A stretch of 57,080 bases of DNA from an uncultured Selenomonadales bacterium (GTDB lineage: Bacteria > Bacillota > Negativicutes > Selenomonadales > Selenomonadaceae). The stretch is taken from assembly GCA_937877565.1 (NCBI GenBank), contig CALFJB010000011.1, forward strand, positions 1-57,080, given 5' to 3'. The position numbers were made by a program, and so were the translations under genes. The notes beneath the pieces are model-generated. The model worked only from the letters and a program-made list of their open reading frames with translations, had not been told where the DNA came from and did not search any database. This document shows positions 30,201-37,770 of this stretch, piece after piece (the stretch's first letter is position 1; every line of letters begins with the position of its first letter).

Positions 30201-32429
30201 CATAGCCGCCACAAAGCTCGCCCTCATGCTTGCAAGTGATAAACCATTTAAAATTGCATAATTCGCCGCTATCTTTGCTCTAAATGCAGTTATCGCTCCT
30301 CCGGCACTCAACCATTTTAATTTGAGTAACTCTGTTGCCAATCCTATACTCGCCATTCCATAAGAATAGCCTGCGGCAACCGCTCCAAAACCTGCCACTA
30401 AAATAGCAAAAGCAGTTAAAGCTGCAACCGACAAGCCGACAACCGTTACCAACCCTTGATGTTGGTTCGCCCATTGGGTAAAGCCAGACACTAAAGGTGT
30501 AATATTCTGCAATACACTTCTTAAGGAGTTTAAAAATGCACCGCCAATAGCGACTTGTGCACCATCAACGGCTGATTGGAACGCTATCATTGCGCCTCGT
30601 GTATCGTCGTTCATTGTATCGGCCATTTGCTTGGCGTACCCGTCAGATTTTCTTAATGCGTCTCGATATTTTGTAAATGTGTCCGTGCCTTGATCGAATA
30701 AAGCTAACCAACCTGTCTCAGCGTTGACTCCAAATATATTTTTAAATGCCGCTAATTTTTCATCTTGCGACAGGTTTTTAGTCTTTTCGCCGAGCTGTTC
30801 TAATACGGTTCTCATTTTTTCAGCTGGTGTTGCGTTTTGGTCAAGATTTATTCCTAGCGCCTCTAATTGTGCCTGTGCCTCTAATGCGCCTTTTGTTGCA
30901 TCTGAAAGCGATATACCTAATGCGTCCATTTCCTTCGACGCAGTTTTAGGTGGTCCTGCCAATCTCAGTAAACCCATTCTTAACGAAGTGCCCGCCATTG
31001 ACCCTTTGATGCCTGCGTTTCCTAACATCATTGTCATTGCTGTTGCGTCTTCAAGGCTTGCTCCGTAACTCTTTGCCACGGGAGCAAAGTATTTCATTGT
31101 TTCGCCGAGTGTTTCAAGATTGACGTTAGAATTGCTCATTGCATAGGCATATACGTCCATGAAGTGTCCTGCTTTTTCTACAGGAACTCCGATCGCGGTC
31201 ATATTATCACTCACGATGTCCGAAGTTCGCGCTAAGTCGCTGCCCGACGCCGCCGCCAGTGATAACATTCCAGGCATTGCCTCGTATATTTGCTCGGTTT
31301 TCCAACCGGCCATGCCAAGGAACGACATTGCCTCAGCCGCTTGGGTCATCGTAAATTGTGTCGTTGCACCTAACTCTTGGGCTTGTGCCGTTAATTTCGA
31401 CATGTCCTCCCGAACTTGTTCAAGATTGCCACTTCTTATGTTTTCACCCTGTGTCAAGGCTTTAACTTTGCTCATTGCATGCTCAAATTCCATTGCCTTA
31501 TCTATTGAGCCGGTAAGAGGAGCGGCTATTTGTTGAGCTGTTGAAAGAACACCACTAAAATTGCCGGTTGCATTGTAAAATTCGTTAGAAGTTTGTGATT
31601 GACGAGCTTGTGCTTGTTGAAGCCGTTGCTGAGTTTGTATCTGACGATTTAGTTCTGCCGTTGTTTGAGAGACCGCTAATTTCAATGCAAATTGACTTTG
31701 CCCTAAATTGTTAGTTGATACTCCTGCTCGAGATAGAGCAGAACTTAGCTGTTGGAGTTCTGCCCGTTGACTTGCCAACGTCGCCTTTAAGGAGTCAACT
31801 TTATTCTTTGCGCTTGAATAGGCTTGACCTGCTGATTTAGCTGCCGATTCAGATTGTTTTAACGCATTTGCTGCTTGTTTATAAACGTCTCCTGCCGCTT
31901 TTGTTGCTGCTTGGCTTTGCTTTAGTTGTGTCGTTGTTCGCAATATCTGCGCTTGAAGTCGTTGGAATTCTGCAGTCGGTTGCCCATTCTTCAAGGCTTG
32001 ACCGCTTGCTTTTAATTCGAGTTCCGCCGCCTTTAACTCGCGGAGTTTATTTTTTAATCCTTCAGTTGCAGTTTTAGAAGTATCAAACGCCGATTTCAGC
32101 GTTGAGGCTTTAACTCTTAATTGCTCTGTTGCTTGAGCGGCTTGCTTATACTCGCTTTCAAGTTGTTTTAGCCGACTTTGCGCTTGTAAGAATTGAGTGG
32201 AATTGTCTTTGACCGTCTGCTTAAGCTGAGAGAATTTAGATGCTAATGATGAAGCCTCGTTGAGTTTCGATAAGGTTTGTTGCAGTCTTAGTATTCCCTC
32301 ACCGTATTGACCGTTGGAAACGTTCTTTAAATTTGCCATACTCTTTGAGGCATTTGATACCGCTGCCATGAACGAGCCGGATAACTGTCCAGCTATTTTA
32401 AAAGCAACTTCAAATATTTTTCCCGCCAT
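27204..32429 (-). CDS. Tape-measure protein (TP901-type core)
   Basis: This encodes 1741 residues from ATG 32429, with GGAGGTGAG upstream. Residues 1-270 are a long Gln/Ala/Lys coiled coil. A TP901-type tape-measure core lies at about 300-620, with 'ATTQFTMTQAAEAMSFLGMA', GSDLARTSDIVSDNM, 'FMDVYAYAMSNSNVNLETLG' and MMLGNAGIKGSMAGTSLRMG. Hydrophobic segments cluster between about 650 and 980. A Gln-rich low-complexity tract follows at about 1030-1180, and then a duplicated unit of about 63 residues. The protein sets tail length and is extruded at DNA ejection. A duplicated 3' module and Gln tract suggest tail length can evolve by repeat expansion. Confidence 0.93.
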   Translation of the reverse strand: MAGKIFEVAFKIAGQLSGSFMAAVSNASKSMANLKNVSNGQYGEGILRLQQTLSKLNEASSLASKFSQLKQTVKDNSTQFLQAQSRLKQLESEYKQAAQATEQLRVKASTLKSAFDTSKTATEGLKNKLRELKAAELELKASGQALKNGQPTAEFQRLQAQILRTTTQLKQSQAATKAAGDVYKQAANALKQSESAAKSAGQAYSSAKNKVDSLKATLASQRAELQQLSSALSRAGVSTNNLGQSQFALKLAVSQTTAELNRQIQTQQRLQQAQARQSQTSNEFYNATGNFSGVLSTAQQIAAPLTGSIDKAMEFEHAMSKVKALTQGENIRSGNLEQVREDMSKLTAQAQELGATTQFTMTQAAEAMSFLGMAGWKTEQIYEAMPGMLSLAAASGSDLARTSDIVSDNMTAIGVPVEKAGHFMDVYAYAMSNSNVNLETLGETMKYFAPVAKSYGASLEDATAMTMMLGNAGIKGSMAGTSLRMGLLRLAGPPKTASKEMDALGISLSDATKGALEAQAQLEALGINLDQNATPAEKMRTVLEQLGEKTKNLSQDEKLAAFKNIFGVNAETGWLALFDQGTDTFTKYRDALRKSDGYAKQMADTMNDDTRGAMIAFQSAVDGAQVAIGGAFLNSLRSVLQNITPLVSGFTQWANQHQGLVTVVGLSVAALTAFAILVAGFGAVAAGYSYGMASIGLATELLKLKWLSAGGAITAFRAKIAANYAILNGLSLASMRASFVAAMASMRASMLGVIASANAMRIRVVTAITSMSVTSVLSSAGAAIKSFGAAMLTAGRSALSLTMSMLPIIAIAAAIGIAAYLIYSNWSTVAPFFQMLWNTVSGAFQQAWTIIQPAIAQIGEAFSTLTNSIGGSQSIISVLVGAFATLLTGIAGILATIITTAANFVAMLIGIFGGITTFITGVLAGDWSTAWKGLCDAAKALVEGLVNTIKSLFGGIGETIGKIVNIAKGVFNGDVGSVAKKENARTEWRKGNGGDQSLAAAQNATTGNQIAQLTNNVLQVMQQNQQKEQGQQFAQLSQQLMTLIKSPEKNAESQQQIAQLSQQMMQSIRQAQQDAKAQGNVEAEAAATKSAEQFSQLIQSLQAQQQQQQQPQDNSGAQQNAEAQQQAAQAAQQNADAQQQAATSAEQLQQTITTAVEGFQTAAQNIPVLGEVTQQVQPQIQQLGEISQTAQPLIQQLGESSQTAQPPIQMLGETSSGAQGNIQTLGAVAGTAAGQVTNMGSAAQSVVTALQSAATQIANIKITAPSVSAAPAAANYMGGIYGKGAFLTTFAEKSPEAAIPIDGSQRAIELWQQTGAMLGVYNASTGTLDKPPSEKEQADELGNLKNYQGSSDNLVKAGDLSPVRDAKIQKQREIIEKQRQEKIEIQKAINQIALPIQAAQATVSPSETDELGNLKDYSGSSDNLVKTGDLSPIRDAKLKAQRESIEKQRQDQADMQMMIERTTAPLQAAAQNVSTILNTNQESNSSRINTSSTENVSTFTNRKYSLPNIDQLPFNPLITTQAISGMPLKAPTSPVSALQAPQMINLSRTPNETLYGANNGFNYDQRVQTSNNNNEIESSKSYQTLMRIFNRNSVSRQNTTNALNAPSTLPNLPTPTGIVGSQEKFSSVYDSIKEVTERIFKPVGAFPNISEGSSGGILGDTLSWFKSNQTSVSNNNNESVTNNETKSSSSISAGTPNITINLTINGNADANTMQSAAGQLATDFHRQMQEWQHEQERRRYQ

Positions 32430-32477
32430 TCTCTCACCTCCTCAATCAAAAAAACCGGATTGTTCCGGCTTCTTTTG

Positions 32478-33083
32478 TTAGTCTTTTGGTCTTATCACGT
32501 TTAGCAAAGCATTATTTGCATCACTAGCTAGATAAAAGTTCGTCCTTTTGGAATATCCATTTTGGTAGAGGATAATTATTCCGTCGTTTTTGTTCTCAAG
32601 CGGTTCGTAATAATAACCACTATAATAATTATATGGCGTTTTTTCATTGAAGTCCCAATAAGTGCCGTAGTTATACAGAACTGCAGTTCTTGAAGTAGAA
32701 ATGAGATAATAATCAGCATATAAGAAAGTGCCGTTATGGTTAAATGTTATTTCTACATTGTCTCCGTTTGTCCCATACCTCTGTTCTGCGATTGAAGGTG
32801 TAAAGGCTACTCTATATTTGGTTATATCGCCATTATACTTTTGTTTAGTGTAATTCAAGTTGTTAGCAGTGGCATAATTCTCAACATCTTCAGCTTTAGT
32901 ATCGAAGTTGAGGCTTGCAAACAAACTCTGCAATTTGTCAAAAACTACAACTGAGTCTTCCGCTGTTTTTTTCTCTTCGACGATCTTTGTATTTTGGTAA
33001 TTTTTCGTTGTTTCTGAACCGTCACTACAACCAAAAGCATTTAAAACAATCATTAGCAAAAATATTACGGTTAATCCCTTCAT
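32478..33083 (-). CDS. Lipoprotein encoded inside the tail operon (moron candidate)
   Basis: This encodes 201 residues from ATG 33083, with GAGGTGAG upstream. Residues 1-19 form a lipoprotein signal peptide: Lys 2, a hydrophobic core LTVIFLLMIVLN and the lipobox A-F-G-C with Cys 19. The mature part is polar. The C-terminal domain is rich in Tyr and Asn (NYYSGYYYEPLEN). It is not a known tail component. Its place between the gpE chaperone and the tape-measure gene, where P2-like phages have no gene, marks it as an insert. A surface lipoprotein expressed by a phage could block superinfection or change host surface properties; this is inference. Confidence 0.8.
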   Translation of the reverse strand: MKGLTVIFLLMIVLNAFGCSDGSETTKNYQNTKIVEEKKTAEDSVVVFDKLQSLFASLNFDTKAEDVENYATANNLNYTKQKYNGDITKYRVAFTPSIAEQRYGTNGDNVEITFNHNGTFLYADYYLISTSRTAVLYNYGTYWDFNEKTPYNYYSGYYYEPLENKNDGIIILYQNGYSKRTNFYLASDANNALLNVIRPKD

Positions 33084-33191
33084 CGCACTCACCTCGCAAT
33101 GCCATTGTAGCACATTGACAAAAGCAATGCAAGAGAAAGGTTACTTGCAATTTGCGACACAAGGGCAAACTCTTTCCACAAATTGCAAGCG

Positions 33192-33601
33192 TTATTTTTT
33201 TCTTTGCTTTTCTATTTTTTTGATGTACTTCTTTACCGCATCAAGCCAGCCACCCAATCCTCTCACATCTTGCCTCATCCAAAAGTCTAGACTGCCAAAT
33301 TTGTGTAGATTTACTGCGATGTCTCTGTAGAGTTCGGCGATATTTCCGTTACGTCCAGCGAAGAGTACAAAAAATTAAACACCACCACTGTGACTTTGTT
33401 GTATTCTTTCAGGTTAAGTGCTTGGATTTCCGGATATGGTACACCCAGTGCCCTTGCCGCTAGTCTTGCCTGAAAACTTTTTGACGTGCCGATCTCGACT
33501 GCAAGATTACCAGCACGGCGTTCGGCTTTTTCCGCCTCTTCAAAGTCATAGCCGTTAAGCGTGTCGAGGTTTTCCTTCATTTTTTCAAAATCGATAGTCA
33601 T
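33192..33601 (-). CDS. Tail-assembly chaperone gpE+E' made by -1 frameshift
   Basis: The zero-frame gpE stops at 33311. A T-TTT-TTG slippery heptamer (33374-33368 on the minus strand), in phase after codon 76, allows a -1 shift into an open frame that ends at 33192. The extension reads VLFAGRNGNIAELYRDIAVN and ends with GGWLDAVKKYIKKIEKQRKK. It is well formed, basic and typical of the E' part. The fused product is about 136 residues; P2 E+E' is of similar size and uses the same heptamer. Fusion and short form chaperone the tape-measure protein during tail assembly. Confidence 0.88.
33311..33601 (-). CDS. E: Tail-assembly chaperone gpE, unshifted form
   Basis: This encodes 96 residues from ATG 33601, with AAGAGGTG upstream. 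The body is helical: MTIDFEKMKENLDTLNGYDF, then FQARLAARALGVPYPEIQAL. It is followed after the slippery site by a probably unimportant tail (TEISPNSTETSQ). It is the short partner of the frameshifted product. It lies after the tail-tube gene, in the order expected for P2-like tails, although a lipoprotein gene separates it from the tape measure. Confidence 0.85.
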   Translation of the reverse strand: MTIDFEKMKENLDTLNGYDFEEAEKAERRAGNLAVEIGTSKSFQARLAARALGVPYPEIQALNLKEYNKVTVVVFNFLYSSLDVTEISPNSTETSQ

Positions 33602-33614
33602 TTTTCTTCACCTC

Positions 33615-34148
33615 TTAGATCAAGCCTAACGCCGTTTTAAGATCCGAAACGCAATCAACGCCGTTAATTTTGCAGATACCGTTAAGTTTGTCGAGTTCAA
33701 AAACAACTTTTTTGTTATAGGTTTCCTTGATGTTGACGATTGAGCAAACTGTTTCGGTGTCCATAAGTTCCGCCGGCACAACTTTACCGAGATTGAGATT
33801 TTTAGGCACTGCACCAATCTCAAATTTGTCTTGTACAATACTGTATTTGCCGGTTGCTGAATCGTAGCCTTGTTGCGCAACATAAAAAGCAAAGTCTATG
33901 CGATTGTGTTGGATAAATTTAAAGTTATGCTCATTAATTGCAAGCCATTTAATAGTCGTTTCGAGATTGCTAAAGTGCCCGATAGTAGGTACATCAATTT
34001 CACCAAGAACGCCTGCACCTTTAATGGTGGTTGTCATGTAGGCGAGATCGGGAAGAGTTACCTCAGCACTGCCGAGAGTTCTACCACCTGCTACATAAAT
34101 CTCGTAGTTAGCAACGTGAGTATCAAATTTATTGATAGTTCCTGCCAT
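33615..34148 (-). CDS. FII: Major tail tube protein (P2 FII-like)
   Basis: This encodes 177 residues from ATG 34148. The pattern matches P2 FII: an N-terminal NKFDTHVANYEIYVAGGRTL, 'SAEVTLPDLAYMTTTIKGAG', VLGEIDVPTIGHFSNLE and a central IKWLAINEHNF. Tube proteins stack as hexamers to form the inner conduit of the contractile tail. The IS607 element lies immediately upstream, between this gene and the sheath gene, so its expression may depend on read-through or on an IS-derived promoter. Confidence 0.92.
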   Translation of the reverse strand: MAGTINKFDTHVANYEIYVAGGRTLGSAEVTLPDLAYMTTTIKGAGVLGEIDVPTIGHFSNLETTIKWLAINEHNFKFIQHNRIDFAFYVAQQGYDSATGKYSIVQDKFEIGAVPKNLNLGKVVPAELMDTETVCSIVNIKETYNKKVVFELDKLNGICKINGVDCVSDLKTALGLI

Positions 34149-34179
34149 TTCGTCCGCCTGCTACTTAAAACATAGTCAC

Positions 34180-34400
34180 TTATAGACAAATAGTCATTAT
34201 GTCTATGTCAAGATGTTTTGGGTGAGCCTCACGGCTTCACCTTACTGTTTCATCGTATCCGCTCTCGCCGTAGCTATTAGCATTGTTTTGATACTCCACA
34301 GTCGTTTCTTTCCGGCTAGCCACCGGTAGTCAGCTTTTTCAAGCTATTTTATATTCTGTCGCATTCTTCAAATTTATTGCAGCGTTTATATCTCTGTCTA
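34180..34400 (-). ncRNA. Candidate omega (guide) RNA at the tnpB 3' end
   Basis: TnpB nucleases use an RNA transcribed from the 3' end of tnpB and the element's right end, with the guide taken from the flanking DNA. Here the sequence after and overlapping the tnpB stop contains stable stems. One is GGTGAAGCC-GTGA-GGCTCACC on the minus strand (34221-34241). Another is CCGG/CCGG around the segment at 34313-34325. The guide would be read from host DNA just left of the element end, near 34165. Exact limits are inferred. Confidence 0.45.
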
Positions 34401-35490
34401 TCTCAAATCCACATTCACAATGATAAATTCTGTCTTTTAATTTTAAATTGGTCTTGATTCTTCCGCATTGTGAACATTTCTTTGAACTTGGATAAAATCT
34501 GTCAACTATTCTTACTTCTATTCCTTTTTCTTTCGCTTTGTTTGTCAACTTTGTCCTCAAGTAAGATAATCTTTGTGCTGCTATCGCCTTTGATAAATGT
34601 CGATTCTTCATCATTCCCCTGACGTTCAAATCTTCCAGCACTATGAAACTTGGTTCTTGTTTCATTATTTCGCTGATGATTTTATTTTCGTAGTCTACTC
34701 GAATATTTGTCAGAGTTTGATATATTCGCTGTATCTTGACCACTTGTTTTTCTATGTTTGCAGAGTAAGCAGCAGTTTTTTCACCTCTCTTTTTCTTTGA
34801 TTCATATTTTCTGCTCAAACGCCTCTGCTCTCGTCTAAGTTTTCGATTGAGTTTTATAACTTTCGGCGTCTTGTTGATGTTTGGCTTGATGACGCCGTTT
34901 GACATTATCGCTAATTCCTTAACTCCTAAGTCTATTCCAATGCCTTCTCCTTGCGGCTTTTCTGATTTCTTGTCAGGTATTTCTACAAGCACTGATACAT
35001 AATATCGACCGGCTTTGTAACTAATTGTGCCGCTGTTGACTTTTGCATTCGTTGTAAGGTATCCTTTTTCTTTGAGTTTGACTTTTCCTATTGTCGGTAC
35101 TTGTATTTTGTGCCTCCAGATTGTCCAATCTCCATTATTATTTTTTGGAAAGTAGGCTTTGACCTTTTGTTCTCTCTTTTTCTTGAACTTTGGTCTATTT
35201 GCCTTGCCTTTCATATAATTTTTGAACGCTCTCTCGGCATTCATCAAGGCTTGCTTTCTTGCTTTCGCTCCGCATTCATCTATCCATTGCAAATCCCTCT
35301 TCACGACATGATTGACATATTTATCAAAAGTATATGCTGTCACGAAGAAGCCTTTGCCCAAAGCCTCATAGACTTCAAAATTACTCGCCAGATAAAGATT
35401 ATACAGATAGCGGCAAGTTCCCAGCGTCTTTCGGATTTTTATGGCTTGCTCAGGCGTTGGCAATATCTCTGTTTTGAATCCCTTTAACAT
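34339..35490 (-). CDS. tnpB: TnpB RNA-guided nuclease of the IS607 element
   Basis: This encodes 383 residues, overlapping tnpA by 7 bp. The RuvC catalytic triad is visible as Asp 187 in GIGIDLGVKEL, Glu 286 in FIVLEDLNVRGM and Asp 367 in 'FEIDRDINAAINL'. A zinc finger has C-S-Q-C (339-342) and C-E-C (358-360). The N-terminal domain starts 'MLKGFKTEILPTPEQAIKIR', typical of OrfB_IS605. Length is that of full TnpB (about 380-400). TnpB cuts DNA with an omega RNA guide next to a target-adjacent motif and helps the element persist. All key residues are present. Confidence 0.95.
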   Translation of the reverse strand: MLKGFKTEILPTPEQAIKIRKTLGTCRYLYNLYLASNFEVYEALGKGFFVTAYTFDKYVNHVVKRDLQWIDECGAKARKQALMNAERAFKNYMKGKANRPKFKKKREQKVKAYFPKNNNGDWTIWRHKIQVPTIGKVKLKEKGYLTTNAKVNSGTISYKAGRYYVSVLVEIPDKKSEKPQGEGIGIDLGVKELAIMSNGVIKPNINKTPKVIKLNRKLRREQRRLSRKYESKKKRGEKTAAYSANIEKQVVKIQRIYQTLTNIRVDYENKIISEIMKQEPSFIVLEDLNVRGMMKNRHLSKAIAAQRLSYLRTKLTNKAKEKGIEVRIVDRFYPSSKKCSQCGRIKTNLKLKDRIYHCECGFEIDRDINAAINLKNATEYKIA

Positions 35491-36086
35491 AGCTCTTCAT
35501 CCTTCTTTATCTTGCCTTTATACTTTCTCAAGCCATATATTCTGCACGAAAACACATGTATCACACTGATTAAATCCTCTACCATTTCTTTTTCCGGGCT
35601 TAATTCCTCATTTTTTACTATCTCTATTTCCACTCCATATTGACTTAACCATTGTTGATACCACTCAAATCCGAATCTCACAAATCTGTCTTTATGTGCT
35701 ATCAATATTTTACTTATCTCTCTATTTTGTGCTCTTGTTAATATTTCATTCCACTTTTTTCGTTTGAAGTTTAAACCGCTTCCTATATCTGTTACTACTT
35801 CATCTACTATTATTCCTTTTGCGTTGGCATATTCCCTCAAAAATGAGATTTGATTTTTTAAATCGTCTTTCTGTCCTGATGATGATACTCTTGCGTATAT
35901 TATTACACTTCTTTTCTCTTCTTTTTCCGGCTGCCCTATATACTCAAGATATTGAGTTTCTGTGTAATATCTCCTTCCTGTTGGGCTTCGGTGTGCTTTT
36001 AATATTCCTGCTTTATCCCATCTTTGTAATGTTTTTACTGATATATTCAATTTTTTGGCAAATTCATAAGGTTTATAATTACTCAT
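35484..36086 (-). CDS. tnpA: IS607-type serine transposase TnpA
   Basis: This encodes 200 residues from ATG 36086. A MerR-type helix-turn-helix (residues 6-46: 'YEFAKKLNISVKTLQRWDKA', then GRRYYTETQYLEYIG) is followed by a resolvase catalytic domain: 'VIIYARVSSSGQKDDLKNQI' with the nucleophilic Ser at 68-69, VTDIGSGLNFKRKKW, and KILIAHKDRFVRFG. This N-terminal HTH arrangement is specific to IS607 transposases. It performs cut-and-paste or excision-integration through a circular intermediate with little target specificity. The promoter upstream would give a nearly leaderless mRNA. Confidence 0.95.
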   Translation of the reverse strand: MSNYKPYEFAKKLNISVKTLQRWDKAGILKAHRSPTGRRYYTETQYLEYIGQPEKEEKRSVIIYARVSSSGQKDDLKNQISFLREYANAKGIIVDEVVTDIGSGLNFKRKKWNEILTRAQNREISKILIAHKDRFVRFGFEWYQQWLSQYGVEIEIVKNEELSPEKEMVEDLISVIHVFSCRIYGLRKYKGKIKKDEELC

Positions 36087-36092
36087 AGACTT

Positions 36093-36121
36093 ATTTTATA
36101 TCTTTTGTCTATGTATGTCAA
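36093..36121 (-). promoter_or_regulatory. tnpA promoter in the IS left end
   Basis: On the minus strand TTGACA (36121-36116), 17 bp, TAAAAT (36098-36093) is near-consensus. The start codon of tnpA is only seven bases after the -10 element, so the mRNA would be nearly leaderless. It could also supply transcription to the downstream tail-tube gene. Confidence 0.65.
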
Positions 36122-36149
36122 TGTTTTAAATTACAGTTGATAACTCCTA

Positions 36150-37766
36150 TTATTCAAATAAAGTCGAAAGATAATCAGGGTCGTATTCTTGGATAAAAGT
36201 AATTTCGCGTGCTGGTGACGGTGGTGTAAAGTAAACTCTAAACCTTAATTTGCCGTCCATTAGATTCATTGTGCCATTATCGCTGTCCAAAAATTCAACT
36301 CTGCCGCCAAGAAGTGCGCCGCGTGAAGTCAGTCCATTTAGCCAAGTGTTTGCACTGTTGATCACCGAATCGATCAGTCGGCGATTAGTTGGCTCGTCTA
36401 TTTGGCTCCAGTAGTTTATGACGAGATTATTGTTGACAAAATTAAACATACGGCGTATAGCAACAAAATTATCTTTTGGGTCGTTTGACTGAGGATATAC
36501 GGCCGTGCGATTCCCCCAAAGTTTCCAGCCATTGAAATTGATACAGGTGATTATTCCGTTGCCGTTTAAATCGTTGGCCGCATCAAGCCCGAAATAATTT
36601 TCGCTGCCGTCCTCGTTGTACATTCCGTCAATCGAAATAGCCTTATTAGAAGGTGAGTTGTAAGGTATTTCGTCATTCTGTCCATCAAGGCGATTAAGGA
36701 GCGCAGCCACATAGGTCGAAAGATGATAGAGCGTTCCGCTCAATCCAACCATTGGATAACAGGCAAATTGGAACTTGCTGGTAAATCCGTTTTGGGTTTT
36801 CCATTCTCCGGCTTCTCCATAGCCGCCTATTTCTGTTGTGTCAAGGTCTACAGGAGCACCTGCTTTAAAATGCCCGTTGATTAACTCAACTGCCGCTGCA
36901 AGTGCCGCCGCTACTTTAGGGTATTTGCTCCAACCAGGGGCTATCACTGAGCCAGGCAAAATTCCTGTACGAGCATAGACTTCACTGATAAGTTTAATGC
37001 CCGTACATTTGCCGGTTGTCGGGTCGACTTTGCCGATAATATCATCTATCGTAACTTTCGACGGGTCGGGTTGCGAATAAGAGAATGTTGCTTTGCTATC
37101 AGTGATTTTGCCAAGACTTGTGATTGTCACGATTATGTTGTTATCGCCGTCTGTTTCGGTGGTATAATCATCACCTTTAACGAGCAGTACTTCTGTAATT
37201 CTTGTTTCTGTGGTTACTGTCGGTGTGGTGCCACCGTCGTCATCATCATCAACGACGTCTGCTCCTCCGCCGCTAATTGGGATGGCGGTAGTGTAAGTGG
37301 TGGTGCCGTCGAGATCATCATCGATATCATCATCTACAGGATTGTCTCCGTTTTGGATCTCAACAATAGTGGTCTGCTTACCTTTTACTACAAGTGTATC
37401 CAACAAAATAGGTGCTGCCAATGTAGCAACACCGTTTGCGAGCGTTATTTCTTTTGTTACGTCCGTCTTGTGCACTCTCGGGTTAAAGACGTTCACAAAT
37501 ACAACCGGTGAAACATTAAAAATATCGAACATAACTTCTGCCGTCTCAGCGTTTGTGTAAGTTTTAATGTCATCGGTATCGCCAAAGTAATTCACGTACG
37601 TAGACTTATCATAACAGAGGGTAGGTCTGTTTATGCCGACAGGATTAGCTGCCAAATGGATAGGTGACAATCCGACCGATACCGTGATACCGCTTGTTAT
37701 TGTTTGCAGTGACGGCGTAGTGGTCGAAGATTCCTCTGTGTAAATTCCGTGTTTGTAGTTTGACAT
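36150..37766 (-). CDS. FI: Tail sheath protein (P2 FI-like)
   Basis: This encodes 538 residues from ATG 37766, with GGAGATGA upstream. The sheath pattern includes an N-terminal MSNYKHGIYTEESSTT, 'PVGINRPTLCYDKSTYVNYF' and a C-terminal 'FVAIRRMFNFVNNNLVINYW' plus GRVEFLDSDNG. It polymerises around the tube and contracts on infection. About residues 140-180 contain an unusual Asp-rich insertion with two runs, DDDIDDDLDG and DDDDDGG, that breaks the usual domain; it is probably a surface-exposed loop. The protein is about 140 residues longer than P2 FI. Confidence 0.93.
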   Translation of the reverse strand: MSNYKHGIYTEESSTTTPSLQTITSGITVSVGLSPIHLAANPVGINRPTLCYDKSTYVNYFGDTDDIKTYTNAETAEVMFDIFNVSPVVFVNVFNPRVHKTDVTKEITLANGVATLAAPILLDTLVVKGKQTTIVEIQNGDNPVDDDIDDDLDGTTTYTTAIPISGGGADVVDDDDDGGTTPTVTTETRITEVLLVKGDDYTTETDGDNNIIVTITSLGKITDSKATFSYSQPDPSKVTIDDIIGKVDPTTGKCTGIKLISEVYARTGILPGSVIAPGWSKYPKVAAALAAAVELINGHFKAGAPVDLDTTEIGGYGEAGEWKTQNGFTSKFQFACYPMVGLSGTLYHLSTYVAALLNRLDGQNDEIPYNSPSNKAISIDGMYNEDGSENYFGLDAANDLNGNGIITCINFNGWKLWGNRTAVYPQSNDPKDNFVAIRRMFNFVNNNLVINYWSQIDEPTNRRLIDSVINSANTWLNGLTSRGALLGGRVEFLDSDNGTMNLMDGKLRFRVYFTPPSPAREITFIQEYDPDYLSTLFE

Positions 37767-37770
37767 TTTA

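Larger units (their letters stand above)
34165..36125 (-). mobile_element. IS607-family insertion sequence (IS200/IS605-type tnpB plus serine transposase)
   Basis: A two-gene element, tnpA (serine recombinase) and tnpB (RuvC nuclease), lies in the same direction as the late operon. It separates tail sheath (stop at 36150) from tail tube (start at 34148), genes that are otherwise adjacent in P2-like tails. Boundaries are estimated. GTCTATG-plus-TGTCAA/TTTT segments are seen at both sides (34201-34217 and 36107-36127). IS607 elements make no target duplication, so ends cannot be fixed from the sequence alone. Both ORFs appear intact, so the element may be recent and active. Confidence 0.8.

Noticed and set aside
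33115..33330. Rightward open frame opposite the gpE' region
   Set aside because: The leftward -1 frame is a well-formed E' sequence reached by a canonical slippery site.
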